Below, one piece after another: positions 7,624 to 16,050 of a DNA stretch of 64,000 bases (position 1 is its first letter; the number at the start of each line of letters is the position of its first letter). The notes beneath the pieces are model-generated. The model was not told the DNA's origin. It was given only the letters and a program-made list of their open reading frames with translations, and made no database searches. The stretch spans positions 248,001 to 312,000 of the forward strand of contig NZ_JOEE01000004.1 in the NCBI RefSeq assembly GCF_000720925.1. The letters are read 5' to 3'. The position numbers were made by a program, and so were the translations under genes. Source of the stretch: Phycicoccus jejuensis (GTDB lineage Bacteria; Actinomycetota; Actinomycetes; Actinomycetales; Dermatophilaceae).

Positions 7624-8838
7624 GTGCGCCTCGACGTCGTCTCGATCTTCCCGGAGTACCTCGCGCCGCTCGACCTCTCGCTCATCGGGAAGGCGCGGCG
7701 CGACGGGCTGCTGGACCTGCACGTCCACGACCTGCGCGACTTCGCCCACGACCGGCACCGCACCGTCGACGACAGCCCGTTCGGCGGCGGCGCCGGGATG
7801 GTCATGAAGCCCGAGCCGTGGGCCGGGGCGCTCGAGCACGTCGTGACCACCGGGGCGAGCGACGCCGCCCCCGTGCCGCACCTGCTCGTTCCGGGGCCGG
7901 GCGGCGTGCCCTTCACGCAGGCGATGGCCCACGAGCTCGCGGCCGAGCCGTGGCTGGCCTTCGCTTGCGGCCGCTACGAGGGGCTCGACGAGCGCGTCTA
8001 CGAGCACGCGGCGGAACGGATGCGCGTCACCGTCGTCTCGCTCGGTGACTACGTGCTCAACGGGGGAGAGGTGGCGGTGCTCGCGGTCGTCGAGGCCGTC
8101 GCGCGGCTGCTGCCGGGCGTCGTCGGCAACGCCGAGTCGCTCGTCGAGGAGTCGCACGAGGGTGGCCTGCTCGAGTACCCCGTCTACACCCGGCCCGCGC
8201 TCTGGCAGGACGGTGGCACGACCCGCGAGGTGCCGCCCGTGCTGCTCTCGGGCGACCACGCGGCCATCGCCCGCTGGCGCCACGAGCAGCGGGTCGCCCG
8301 CACGGTCGCGCGGCGTCCGGACCTCGCCGCCCCCGCCGCGGCCGTCGGCGGCCTCGACGACCTCGACGTGCGCCCCGCCGTCCCGGCCGACGCCCCCGAG
8401 CTGCTCGTCCTCCAGCGCGCCTGCTGGATGCAGGAGGGGCGCATCTCGGGCTCGTGGCACATCCCGCCGCTCGAGGAGACCCTCGAGGACGTGGCGCGGG
8501 GCCTCGGCGAGTGGACGACCTGGGTGGTGCGGGTGCCCTCGCTCGACGGGTCCGGCCGGCTCGTCGGCTCGGTCCGCGGCCGCGTGCGCCCCGATGACCC
8601 GACGGTCTGGGAGACAGGCCGGCTCATGGTCTCCCCGGACCTCCAGGGCCGCGGCCTCGGGCGCGACCTGCTCGCGCTCGCGGAGGCCGGTGCGCCGCAG
8701 TCGGTCTCGACGTACTGGATCAACACCGGCCGGGTCAGCGAGGCGAACATCCGGCGCTACAAGCGCGCGGGCTACCGGCTGCTGCCCGGCGAGGGCTCCT
8801 TTCCCGGAACCGTCGACCTCACGAAGCGCCGCCGCTGA
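7624..8838 (+). CDS. trmD: tRNA (guanine37-N1)-methyltransferase TrmD with C-terminal GNAT domain
   Basis: Residues 1 to about 235 are a complete Trm[10 protein letters not shown], the SAM-site loop [27 protein letters not shown], and the knotted [16 protein letters not shown] segment. TrmD methylates G37 of tRNAs to prevent frameshifting. Usual TrmD proteins stop near residue 240. This frame continues to 404 residues. After an Ala-rich linker it adds a GNAT acetyltransferase domain (about 247-404) with the acetyl-CoA loop QGRGLG (341-346) and the terminal N...Y.RAGY motif. No stop or frameshift separates the two parts. GTG at 7624 is the only family-consistent start. The acyl acceptor of the extra domain is unknown. 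Confidence 0.95.
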   Translation: MRLDVVSIFPEYLAPLDLSLIGKARRDGLLDLHVHDLRDFAHDRHRTVDDSPFGGGAGMVMKPEPWAGALEHVVTTGASDAAPVPHLLVPGPGGVPFTQAMAHELAAEPWLAFACGRYEGLDERVYEHAAERMRVTVVSLGDYVLNGGEVAVLAVVEAVARLLPGVVGNAESLVEESHEGGLLEYPVYTRPALWQDGGTTREVPPVLLSGDHAAIARWRHEQRVARTVARRPDLAAPAAAVGGLDDLDVRPAVPADAPELLVLQRACWMQEGRISGSWHIPPLEETLEDVARGLGEWTTWVVRVPSLDGSGRLVGSVRGRVRPDDPTVWETGRLMVSPDLQGRGLGRDLLALAEAGAPQSVSTYWINTGRVSEANIRRYKRAGYRLLPGEGSFPGTVDLTKRRR

Positions 8839-8854
8839 CCTGCCCGCGCGTCCC

Positions 8855-8881
8855 GACATTTCGGGGTCACCCCGAAATGTC
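8855..8881. repeat. Perfect 12-bp palindrome between convergent genes
   Basis: GACATTTCGGGG, a TCA loop, then CCCCGAAATGTC: arms 8855-8866 and 8870-8881 pair without mismatch. It lies between the ends of trmD and the FetB-like gene, so it may serve as a bidirectional terminator although no T-tract follows. It abuts another inverted repeat, suggesting a composite palindromic element. Confidence 0.75.
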
Positions 8882-8917
8882 CACGAGACAAGACCTCCGA
8901 GCCGGGGTTTCGTGGAC
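8880..8917. repeat. Second inverted repeat adjoining the palindrome
   Basis: GTCCACGAGA (8880-8889) and TTTCGTGGAC (8908-8917) are inverted copies matching at 9 of 10 positions. They share two bases with the 8855-8881 palindrome. ACCGGGG and GGTCTCGAG segments follow up to about 8933. Together these make a REP-like intergenic cluster. Confidence 0.6.
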
Positions 8918-8937
8918 GAACCGGGGTCTCGAGCCCG

Positions 8938-9696
8938 TCAGGGGCGCAGCGCCGCCCGCAGGTCGTCCGGCAGGAGCAGCGCCCGGCCGATGAGCCGCTC
9001 GGCGACGACGGCGGTCACCGTCTGCGCCGCCATGATGCCGACGAGGACGAGCACCTGCGCCGCGGCGGCCTGCGCCGGGGTGCCGCCGCCGAGGAGGACG
9101 CCGATGAACGCGCCCGGCAGGGTGACGACGCCGGCGGTGCGGACCTGGTCGAGCCCCGGGACGAGCGCCTCGGGGATGCGCCGGTGCACGACCTCCTCGA
9201 CCGCCTGGGCGCGGGTCAACCCGAGCGACAGCCCCGCCTCGTACTGCCCGTGCTCCTCGCGCAGCGCGGCGAAGGCCCGCCGGCAGGTCAGGGTGTGCCC
9301 GTTCATCGTGTTGCCGGCGATGATGCCGACGACCGGCACGAGCGCCAGCCCCGTCGGCGGGACCGTCCGCGTCGCGAGCACGACGACGACCACGGGCAGG
9401 AGGCCGGCGAGCATCGCGACGGTCGCCCACGGCCAGGCGCGCGTGGCCTCGACCCGTCGCACGGTCGTCACGACGGCGATCGTGAACATCACGCAGAGCA
9501 GGACGACCGACAGGGCGAGGGAGCGCACGACGGCGGTGATGACGAGCGCGGCGACCCCGAGCTGGCCGATCGCCCGGGCCATCGCGAGCACCGGGGACGC
9601 CGGCCGGGGCAGGCGGCCGACGACGTAGCCCCCCACCGTCACGGCGAGGAGCAGGACGACGGCGAGGGCGACGGGCAGGCCGGGGTCGATCGTCAC
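8938..9696 (-). CDS. FetB-like (UPF0014/YbbM) ABC permease
   Basis: 252 residues, mostly hydrophobic, with the UPF0014 signature region (NTMNGHTLTCRRAFAALREE, then LSLGLTRAQA and PGAFIGVLLGGGTP). In Escherichia coli the homologue FetB works with the ATPase FetA in iron export and oxidative-stress resistance. No FetA ATPase is adjacent here; the gene stands alone between the rpsP and rplS operons. The ATPase may be elsewhere, or the protein may use another partner. Start GTG at 9696 sits 6 nt after a TAGGCT -10 and so is probably leaderless. About seven helices are expected. Confidence 0.82.
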   Translation of the reverse strand: MTIDPGLPVALAVVLLLAVTVGGYVVGRLPRPASPVLAMARAIGQLGVAALVITAVVRSLALSVVLLCVMFTIAVVTTVRRVEATRAWPWATVAMLAGLLPVVVVVLATRTVPPTGLALVPVVGIIAGNTMNGHTLTCRRAFAALREEHGQYEAGLSLGLTRAQAVEEVVHRRIPEALVPGLDQVRTAGVVTLPGAFIGVLLGGGTPAQAAAAQVLVLVGIMAAQTVTAVVAERLIGRALLLPDDLRAALRP

Positions 9697-9702
9697 CCCG
9701 GA

Positions 9703-9708
9703 AGCCTA
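9703..9708 (-). promoter_or_regulatory. -10 element of a probable leaderless promoter (FetB-like gene)
   Basis: TAGGCT on the minus strand ends 6 nt before the GTG at 9696. There is no ribosome-binding site. The same hexamer and spacing recur at other genes in the window. Confidence 0.55.
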
Positions 9709-9747
9709 GGGCCGCGCGACTCGGCGGATTTCTCCGGACCCGTCGTC

Positions 9748-9768
9748 CTCTGGCAGACTGGACCGCTG
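9748..9768 (+). promoter_or_regulatory. Promoter-like element shared with rpsP, upstream of rplS
   Basis: This 21-base element differs at one position from that at 6130-6150. It lies about 155 bp before the rplS start, leaving a long untranslated leader (about 9770-9922). A leader of that length may hold an L19-type autoregulatory structure, although no fold can be asserted from inspection. Confidence 0.6.
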
Positions 9769-9922
9769 CGTCACCCCACACCGTCGGCCCCCGCCACAGG
9801 GGGAGTGCCCCGGACCCCGGTCCGAGCAGCGGCATGCGGCCGGGTGGTGACGTTCCCGTCAGCGAGAAGCAGTACCGACAGCACGCGGATGACCTGTGGC
9901 AGCCCGCGAGAACGGATCCACC

Positions 9923-10282
9923 ATGCAGCGTTTCGACGAGCTCGACCGCGCGTCGCTCAAGGCCGACATCCCGGACTTCCGCGCCGGTGACACGGTCAAC
10001 GTCCACGTGAAGGTCGTCGAGGGCACCCGCTCGCGCATCCAGGTCTACAAGGGCGTCGTCATCCGTCGCCACGGCGGCGGCGTCGGCGAGACCTTCACCG
10101 TCCGCAAGGTCTCCTTCGGTGTCGGCGTCGAGCGGACCTTCCCGCTCCACACCCCGATCATCGACAAGATCGAGGTCGTCACCCGCGGTGACGTCCGTCG
10201 CGCGAAGCTCTACTACCTGCGCGAGCTGCGCGGCAAGGCCGCCAAGATCCGCGAGAAGCGCGAGACCCCGGCCAACGCCTGA
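9923..10282 (+). CDS. rplS: 50S ribosomal protein bL19
   Basis: 119 residues, normal length. Family features are [26 protein letters not shown], the conserved [19 protein letters not shown], and the basic C-terminal [20 protein letters not shown]. bL19 lies at the subunit interface of the 50S. ATG at 9923 is chosen over an in-frame ATG 27 bp upstream because the family begins [12 protein letters not shown]. It has its own promoter, separate from rpsP, and heads a group with the signal peptidase genes. Confidence 0.97.
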   Translation: MQRFDELDRASLKADIPDFRAGDTVNVHVKVVEGTRSRIQVYKGVVIRRHGGGVGETFTVRKVSFGVGVERTFPLHTPIIDKIEVVTRGDVRRAKLYYLRELRGKAAKIREKRETPANA

Positions 10283-10325
10283 GACGCGAGCCGACCACCC
10301 GGGCGCGGCGCACATCCACGAGGAC

Positions 10326-10331
10326 TACCCT
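10326..10331 (+). promoter_or_regulatory. -10 element of a probable leaderless promoter (S26-like gene)
   Basis: TACCCT matches TANNNT and ends 7 nt before the GTG at 10339. No ribosome-binding site is present. Confidence 0.5.
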
Positions 10332-10338
10332 CGGGCGA

Positions 10339-10719
10339 GTGACTGCCCCGACCGCCACCGACCCGGTGCCCGCCACGGCGCGCACCGGGTCGTGGCGTCC
10401 CGGGGTGCTCGGCGTCCTCGTCGTCGCCGTCCTCGTCGGTGCCCTCGTGCGCGGTCTGCTCCTCGAGAGCTACCACGTCCCGACCGCCGGCTACGCCCCC
10501 ACCCTCGAGCCAGGAGACCGTGTGCTCGTCCTCAAGACCGACCACCACGTCGACGCCGGTGAGCTCGGGCTCGTCGAGACCGACGGGGCGCTGCGGCTCG
10601 CGCCGTCGACCGACCTCGCCGGCACCGGCTCCGACGTCGTGGGCACCGTCCTGTGGCGGTTCTGGCCGCTGGACCGGATGGGCTCCGTCGGCACGATCCC
10701 CGGTCCGGGTCTCCCGTGA
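10339..10719 (+). CDS. Degenerate S26 (signal peptidase I-like) membrane protein
   Basis: 126 residues. One N-terminal membrane helix (about 21-42) is followed by a short S26-like beta segment. The region VPTAGYAPTLEPGDRVLV aligns with the catalytic box of the next gene ([18 protein letters not shown]). The nucleophile Ser and the Met after it are replaced by Gly51 and Tyr52, and no counterpart of the Lys general base is present. It is therefore a pseudo-peptidase rather than an active enzyme. Its stop overlaps the lepB GTG by 4 bp, so the two are coupled. It could be an accessory or regulatory partner of LepB. Start is GTG at 10339, leaderless. Confidence 0.75.
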   Translation: MTAPTATDPVPATARTGSWRPGVLGVLVVAVLVGALVRGLLLESYHVPTAGYAPTLEPGDRVLVLKTDHHVDAGELGLVETDGALRLAPSTDLAGTGSDVVGTVLWRFWPLDRMGSVGTIPGPGLP

Positions 10720-11480
10720 CCGCCCCCGAGACCACGCGCGGCGAGAACCCGGTGCCCCCGACCCAGCAGCCCGAGCAGCACCGCTCGACGGCCGGGCTGC
10801 TCGGCGCGGCCGTCAAGGAGGTCGCCCTCGTCCTCGTCATGGCGATGGTGCTCTCCTTCGTCGTCAAGACGTGGCTGCTCCAGGCCTTCTTCATCCCCTC
10901 CGGCTCGATGGAGGACACGCTCCTCGTCGGGGACCGCGTCGTCGTCTCCAAGCTGACCCCGGGCCCCTTCGACCTCGAGCGCGGTGACGTCGTCGTCTTC
11001 GAGGACCCGGGCGGCTGGCTCGGCGAGACCCCGACCACGCCCCGCACCGGGGTGTCCGGGACCATCCACGACGCGCTCGTCTTCGTCGGGCTGCTGCCCA
11101 GCGAGTCCGAGGACCACCTCATCAAGCGCGTCATCGGCCTACCGGGCGACCGCGTCGTCTGCTGCACGGCGCAGCGGCAGCTGAGCATCAACGGCAAGGC
11201 CGTCGACGAGCCGTACCTCAAGCCGGGGGACGTCGCCAGCTCGATCACCTTCGACATCACGGTGCCCGCGGGCCACGTCTGGGTCATGGGCGACCACCGC
11301 TCCGACAGCGAGGACTCGCGCTACCACGACGACGCCGGTGACGGCAGCGACGGCTCGGTGCCGATCAGCCGGATCACCGGTCGCGCCGTCGGCATCGTCT
11401 GGCCGTTCTCGCGCCTGGACTGGCTCTCCGACTTCCCCGAGGCCTTCTCGGGCGTCCCCGCCCGTCCGTCCGGCTCGTGA
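10716..11480 (+). CDS. lepB: Signal peptidase I
   Basis: 254 residues. A Pro/Gln-rich cytoplasmic N-terminus leads to a membrane helix (about 33-55), then the extracytoplasmic S26 peptidase. The catalytic Ser64 is in [10 protein letters not shown] and the Lys137 general base in [12 protein letters not shown]. The late box [15 protein letters not shown] is also present. It cleaves signal peptides from Sec and Tat precursors. GTG at 10716 overlaps the stop of the degenerate S26 gene, and rnhB overlaps its own stop by 4 bp: a tight rplS-side operon typical of actinobacteria. An insertion between the Ser and Lys boxes (residues about 97-133) is common in this phylum. Confidence 0.95.
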   Translation: MTAPETTRGENPVPPTQQPEQHRSTAGLLGAAVKEVALVLVMAMVLSFVVKTWLLQAFFIPSGSMEDTLLVGDRVVVSKLTPGPFDLERGDVVVFEDPGGWLGETPTTPRTGVSGTIHDALVFVGLLPSESEDHLIKRVIGLPGDRVVCCTAQRQLSINGKAVDEPYLKPGDVASSITFDITVPAGHVWVMGDHRSDSEDSRYHDDAGDGSDGSVPISRITGRAVGIVWPFSRLDWLSDFPEAFSGVPARPSGS

Positions 11481-12217
11481 GCCCCGCCCCCTCCTCGACG
11501 AAGCCCAGCCTGCGGGTCGAGCGGCAGCTGCAGCGCGACGGGCACCGCATCCTCGCCGGGATGGACGAGGTCGGCCGCGGCGCGCTCGCGGGTCCGGTCA
11601 CGGTCGGGGTCGTCGTCATCGACGAGACCTGCCGCAGCGCCCCGCAGGGCGTGCGCGACTCCAAGCTGCTCCAGCCGCACGTCCGCGAGGCGATGGTCCC
11701 GCGCATCGAGCGGTGGGCCCTGTGCCACGCCGTCGGGCACGCGAGCGCGGCCGAGATCGACGAGGTCGGCATCATCGCGGCCCTGCGGCTGGCCGGGACG
11801 CGGGCGCTCGCGCAGTGCGGCGTGCGTCCCGACCTCGTCATCCTCGACGGCAACCACGACTGGCTCACCGCCCCCGAGGACGTCGGGCTGTTCGCCTTCG
11901 GGCACGACGCGCCCGTCGCGACCCCGCCGGTCACGACGATGGTCAAGGCCGACCTGCGCTGCTCGTCGGTCGCGGCGGCCTCCGTCCTCGCCAAGGTGAC
12001 GCGCGACCGCATCATGGTCGACCTCGGCGCCGAGGACGGCGAGCACGCCGCGTACGGCTGGGTGGGCAACAAGGGCTACGCCGCCCCGGACCACCTCGAG
12101 GCCCTGCGCGCGCACGGTCCCTCGGTGTGGCACCGACGCTCGTGGCGGCTGCCCGGCACGATGGACGATGATGGCCCGGTGACCGGGACGAAGCTGACGA
12201 GCGTGGGGGAGCGATGA
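11477..12217 (+). CDS. rnhB: Ribonuclease HII
   Basis: 246 residues. The RNase HII active-site box [15 protein letters not shown] carries Asp30/Glu31. Further acidic residues lie in [10 protein letters not shown] and the conserved [27 protein letters not shown]. It removes RNA from RNA/DNA hybrids and excises single ribonucleotides. The C-terminus [23 protein letters not shown] (in part) is the substrate-binding end. It overlaps lepB upstream and the DUF2469 gene downstream by 4 bp each. Confidence 0.96.
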   Translation: MSPAPSSTKPSLRVERQLQRDGHRILAGMDEVGRGALAGPVTVGVVVIDETCRSAPQGVRDSKLLQPHVREAMVPRIERWALCHAVGHASAAEIDEVGIIAALRLAGTRALAQCGVRPDLVILDGNHDWLTAPEDVGLFAFGHDAPVATPPVTTMVKADLRCSSVAAASVLAKVTRDRIMVDLGAEDGEHAAYGWVGNKGYAAPDHLEALRAHGPSVWHRRSWRLPGTMDDDGPVTGTKLTSVGER

Positions 12218-12528
12218 GCTCGGAGGACCTCGAGAAGTACGAGAGCGAAGCCGAGCTGGCGCTCTACCGCGAGTACCGCGACGTCGTCGGGCTCTTCAGC
12301 CACGTCGTCGAGACCGAGCGGCGCTTCTACCTCTGCAACAGCGTCGACGTGAAGGTGCGCTCCGACGGCGGCGAGGTCTTCTTCGACGTGACGATGCACG
12401 ACGCGTGGGTCTGGGACATCTACCGGCCGGCGCGCTTCGCGAAGACCGTCCGCGTCGTCACCTTCAAGGACGTCAACGTCGAGGAGCTCGCGAAGTCCGA
12501 GCTCGAGCTCCCGAAGGGCGAGTTCTAG
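12214..12528 (+). CDS. DUF2469 family protein
   Basis: A 104-residue acidic protein of the actinobacteria-specific DUF2469 family, almost always next to rnhB. Conserved features are [20 protein letters not shown], the central [15 protein letters not shown], and [12 protein letters not shown]. No function is established. The ATGA overlap with rnhB implies coupled translation. There is no signal peptide or membrane helix. Composition and position make it a good phylum marker. Confidence 0.93.
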   Translation: MSSEDLEKYESEAELALYREYRDVVGLFSHVVETERRFYLCNSVDVKVRSDGGEVFFDVTMHDAWVWDIYRPARFAKTVRVVTFKDVNVEELAKSELELPKGEF

Positions 12529-12544
12529 GCCCTCCCGCCGCGGG

Positions 12545-13927
12545 TCACCGGGCGCCGGGCTCGTGGACGAGCTTGGTGTTGACGAACTCGCGGATGCCGA
12601 GCGTCCCGAGCTCGCGCCCGACGCCGGAGCGCTTGGTGCCGCCGAAGGGCAGGTCGGCCATGGACCCCTGCATCGAGTTGACCCACACCATGCCGGTCTC
12701 CAGGCGCGCGACGACGTCGGCCACGGCGTCCCGGTCGGTGCCGAAGACCGCCCCGCCGAGGCCGAAGGGTGACGCGTTGGCGAGCTCGACCGCGGCATCG
12801 GCGTCGGCGACCCGGTGGACGACGGCGACCGGGCCGAAGAGCTCCTCGTCGAAGGCGCGCATCCCCGGTGTGACGCCGGTGAGGACCGTCGGCGTGACCC
12901 ACGCACCGGGGCGGTCGGGCCGCTCGGCGCCGCCGACGACCGCGGTGGCGCCCCGGTCGAGGGCGTCCTGCACCTGCTCGACGAGGGTGGTGGCCGCGGC
13001 CTCCGAGGCCATCGGGGCGAGCGTCGTCCCCGGGTCGGTGGGGTCGCCGGGGCGCAGGGCGGCGACGGCGGCGGCGAAGCGCTCGAGGAACGCGTCGTGG
13101 ACGGCGTCGACGATGAGGATCCGCTTGGCGGCGTTGCACGCCTGGCCGCAGTTCTGCATCCGGCCCAGGACGGCGTGCTTGACGGCACGGTCCAGGTCGG
13201 CGTCGGCGAGGACGACGAAGGGGTCGGAGCCGCCGAGCTCGAGGACGACCTTCGTGAGGTGGCGCCCGGCCTGCGCGGCGACGGCCGAGCCGGCGCGCTC
13301 GCTGCCGGTGACCGAGACCCCGGCGACCCGCGGGTCGGCGACGAGGTCGGCGACCTGCTCGTCGGTGGCGAGCAGCACCTCGTAGCACCCGTCGGGCAGA
13401 CCTGCGTCGTGCCACACCTGCGCGGCGGCGAGGGCGGACTCGGGACACTGCGGGGCTGGCTTGAGGAGGATGGTGTTGCCCGCGACGAGGTTGGGCGCGG
13501 CCAGCCGGACCGCCTGGTAGTAGGGGAAGTTCCACGGCATGACCCCGAGCAGCGGGCCGACCGGCTCGTGGCGCAGGTGGGCGCGACCACCACGGCGCGG
13601 GTTCAGCAGCTCGTCGGCGAGCATCGCCGGGCCGTCGTCGGCGTAGTAGGCGCAGATGTCGGCCACGAGCGAGAGCTCGCCCCTCGCCTCGCCCGTGCGC
13701 TTGCCCATCTCGCGGGTGACGAGCGCGGCGAGGGCGTCGCGTCGCTCGGCGAACAGCTCCCCGGCGCGGCGGACGACGGCCGCCCGCTCCTGCACCGGGA
13801 CGGCCCGCCAGGCGCGCTGCGCGGTGTGCGAGCGGCCGAGCGCGGCCTCGACCTCGGCGTCGGTCGCCGTGGGGTGCTCGGCGAGGAGCTCGTTGCGCGT
13901 GGGGTCGACGACGCGGTAGGCGGTCAC
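12545..13927 (-). CDS. NAD(P)-dependent aldehyde dehydrogenase, succinate-semialdehyde type
   Basis: 460 residues with a complete aldehyde dehydrogenase fold: PWNFP at 131-135, the catalytic Glu230 in [11 protein letters not shown], the nucleophile Cys264 in [11 protein letters not shown], and EELFGPV near the end. The sequence is closest in style to GabD/SSADH-like enzymes, which oxidise succinate semialdehyde or similar short aldehydes. GTG at 13927 has an AGGAG site 8-9 nt upstream; the longer frame upstream is antisense to yraN. It is isolated from the polyamine island, so it may act in another pathway. Converges with the DUF2469 gene. Confidence 0.87.
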   Translation of the reverse strand: MTAYRVVDPTRNELLAEHPTATDAEVEAALGRSHTAQRAWRAVPVQERAAVVRRAGELFAERRDALAALVTREMGKRTGEARGELSLVADICAYYADDGPAMLADELLNPRRGGRAHLRHEPVGPLLGVMPWNFPYYQAVRLAAPNLVAGNTILLKPAPQCPESALAAAQVWHDAGLPDGCYEVLLATDEQVADLVADPRVAGVSVTGSERAGSAVAAQAGRHLTKVVLELGGSDPFVVLADADLDRAVKHAVLGRMQNCGQACNAAKRILIVDAVHDAFLERFAAAVAALRPGDPTDPGTTLAPMASEAAATTLVEQVQDALDRGATAVVGGAERPDRPGAWVTPTVLTGVTPGMRAFDEELFGPVAVVHRVADADAAVELANASPFGLGGAVFGTDRDAVADVVARLETGMVWVNSMQGSMADLPFGGTKRSGVGRELGTLGIREFVNTKLVHEPGAR

Positions 13928-14017
13928 GGGCTGCTCCTGGTCTCGCGGGCGGGGAGGACCCGATGCTGGCACGCGCCGGCGACACCCGTCCCCGTCCGGA
14001 CGGCCGGGTCGGCGCGG

Positions 14018-14055
14018 TCGTCCACAGGCGCGCCGCCGCGCGGTCGTCGTCCACA
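14018..14055. other. Two DnaA-box-like motifs upstream of yraN
   Basis: TCGTCCACA occurs at 14018-14026 and again at 14047-14055. Each is one mismatch from the actinobacterial DnaA box TTGTCCACA. GTCCAC recurs just downstream of the second. They sit in the divergent region between the aldehyde dehydrogenase and yraN. Binding is not demonstrated and coincidence in GC-rich DNA is possible. Confidence 0.3.
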
Positions 14056-14107
14056 GATGTCCACGGGGGGCTGTCGTGAGGCCGACCGGCCGGGCTTGGC
14101 TGGCCGC

Positions 14108-14512
14108 ATGACGACGCCCGACTCCCCACCGCCCACCCCTCCGCCCACCCCTCCGCCCGACCCCCGCCGCGGGCTCGGCCGCTACGGGGAGGACCTCGCT
14201 GCGCGCTTCCTCGAGGAGCGGGGGATGCGCGTGCTCGAGCGCAACTGGCGCTGCGAGCACGGCGAGGTCGACCTCGTCGCGCTCGACGGGCGCTGCCTCG
14301 TCATCTGCGAGGTCAAGACCCGGCGCGGCACCGAGTTCGGCGACCCGGTCGAGGCGGTGACCGTGGCCAAGGCGCTGCGCCTGCGGCGGCTCGCGGCCGT
14401 GTACGCCCGGGCCCACCCCGGCGCCGAGCGGGTCCGGATCGACGTCGTCGGCGTGCTGTGCCGCCCGGGGGAGGCGCCCCGGGTGCGGCACGTCGTCGGG
14501 GTGGGGTCGTGA
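14108..14512 (+). CDS. yraN: YraN family (UPF0102) endonuclease-like protein
   Basis: 134 residues. A Pro/Thr-rich N-terminal stretch precedes the UPF0102 core: [25 protein letters not shown], then the nuclease-like [23 protein letters not shown], in which the Glu-Asp-Glu-x-Lys residues match a PD-(D/E)XK/Holliday-junction-resolvase fold. Function is not settled. It leads the comM-dprA-xerC group, consistent with a role in DNA processing. ATG at 14108 is used; the repeats PPTPPPTPP just after it reflect a short DNA duplication (CCCACCCCTCCG). The stop overlaps the comM GTG. Confidence 0.92.
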   Translation: MTTPDSPPPTPPPTPPPDPRRGLGRYGEDLAARFLEERGMRVLERNWRCEHGEVDLVALDGRCLVICEVKTRRGTEFGDPVEAVTVAKALRLRRLAAVYARAHPGAERVRIDVVGVLCRPGEAPRVRHVVGVGS

Positions 14513-16050
14513 CCTTCGGGCTCGGGCGCACCCGGGCGGTCGCCCTGAGCGGGCTCGACGGCACCCTCGTCGACGTCGAGGCCCACGTCGCGGCTGGCCT
14601 GCCGGGCTTCACGGTTGGCGGCCTCCCCGACACCGCCTGTGCCCAGGCGCCCGACCGGGTGCGGGCGGCGGCCGCGACGGCCGGCTTCCCGGTCCCGCCG
14701 CACCGTGTCACGGTCAACCTGTCCCCGGCGTCGGTGCCCAAGCGGGGCTCGGGCTTCGACCTCGGCATCGCCGTGGCCGTGCTCGCCGCGTCGGGGGTGC
14801 TCCCGCGCGGGGCGGTGGAGCCGGTCGTGCACCTCGGCGAGCTCTCGCTCGACGGTCGGCTGCGCGGGGTGCGCGGTGTGCTGCCGGCCCTGCTCGAGGC
14901 CGCCCGCCGCGGGGCGCGCCACGTCGTCGTCCCCGTCGAGAACGTCGCCGAGGCCCAGCTCGTCGACCGGCTCGTCGTCCACGGCGCCCGCACCCTCGAG
15001 GAGGTCGTCCGCTGGTACCGCGAGCCGGCCCCCGGCGGGCTGCCGGTCGCCGAGCGGGCGAGCGACACCGACAACGAGCCCGACCGGCGGCCCGACCTCG
15101 CCGACGTCGTCGGCCAGCCGGAGGCGCGCGTCGCGCTCGAGCTCGCGGCCACCGGCGGGCACCACCTGCTGATGACGGGACCGCCGGGGGTCGGCAAGAC
15201 GATGCTCGCCGAGCGCCTCGTCACCGTCCTGCCCCGGCTGGGGCGCGAGGAGGCGCTCGAGGTGCACGCGGTGCGCAGCCTCGTCGCCCCGGTCGGCGAG
15301 GTGGCGCGCCTGGAACGGACCCCGCCCTTCGTCGCGCCGCACCACAGCACCTCCACCGCCGCCCTCGCCGGTGGGGGCTCCGGGATCGTCCTGCCCGGCG
15401 CGGTGTCGCGCGCGCACCACGGCGTCCTCTTCCTCGACGAGGCGCCTGAGTTCAAGTCCTCGGTGCTCCAGACGCTGCGGCAGCCGCTCGAGAGCGGGGA
15501 GGTCGTCATCGCCCGGGCCAAGGCCCTCGTGCGCTACCCGGCGCGCTTTCTGCTGGTCCTCGCCGCCAACCCCTGCCCGTGCGGGATGGCCTTCGGCAAG
15601 GGCACCGAGTGCCGGTGCAGCGCCCACGACCTGCGCGCGTACACGACCAAGCTGTCCGGCCCGTTGCTGGACCGGGTCGACCTGCGCGTCCACGTGCCGC
15701 CGGTGCGCCCCGCGGCGTTCGGCGACGAGACGGGGGAGCCCAGCGCGGTCGTCGCGGCCCGGGTCCTCGCCGCGCGCGGTGCCCAGGCCGAGCGCTGGCG
15801 CGGAGCCGGCTGGAGCGTCAACGGTCTCGCGCCCGGCCACGTCCTGCGCCGCCCGCCCTACCGCCTCGCCCCGTCGGTCACCGCCGTCATCGACCGCGCG
15901 CTCGACACCGGCGGGCTGAGCCTGCGCGGGTACGACCGGGTGCTCCGGGTGGCGTGGTCCGCCGCCGACCTCGCGGGACGCACCACCCCCGGGCGCGAGG
16001 AGGTCGCCCTCGGGCTCCAGCTGCGCCGCGCCGAGGGGACGGCGGCATGA
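14509..16050 (+). CDS. comM: YifB/ComM family Mg-chelatase-like AAA+ ATPase
   Basis: 513 residues. An N-terminal Lon-protease-like domain ([37 protein letters not shown]) precedes the AAA+ module, whose Walker A is GPPGVGKT at 224-231 and Walker [10 protein letters not shown] Cys-rich loop ([18 protein letters not shown]) and the C-terminal sensor region ([20 protein letters not shown]) follow. ComM homologues drive branch migration of recombination intermediates during natural transformation. GTG start overlaps the yraN stop and dprA overlaps its own stop, so all are one operon. Confidence 0.94.
   Translation: MTFGLGRTRAVALSGLDGTLVDVEAHVAAGLPGFTVGGLPDTACAQAPDRVRAAAATAGFPVPPHRVTVNLSPASVPKRGSGFDLGIAVAVLAASGVLPRGAVEPVVHLGELSLDGRLRGVRGVLPALLEAARRGARHVVVPVENVAEAQLVDRLVVHGARTLEEVVRWYREPAPGGLPVAERASDTDNEPDRRPDLADVVGQPEARVALELAATGGHHLLMTGPPGVGKTMLAERLVTVLPRLGREEALEVHAVRSLVAPVGEVARLERTPPFVAPHHSTSTAALAGGGSGIVLPGAVSRAHHGVLFLDEAPEFKSSVLQTLRQPLESGEVVIARAKALVRYPARFLLVLAANPCPCGMAFGKGTECRCSAHDLRAYTTKLSGPLLDRVDLRVHVPPVRPAAFGDETGEPSAVVAARVLAARGAQAERWRGAGWSVNGLAPGHVLRRPPYRLAPSVTAVIDRALDTGGLSLRGYDRVLRVAWSAADLAGRTTPGREEVALGLQLRRAEGTAA

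Noticed and set aside
8855..8881. The palindrome taken as an ordinary rho-independent terminator
   Set aside because: It has no T-tract and is joined to another inverted repeat. It may still terminate transcription, but that alone does not explain the structure.
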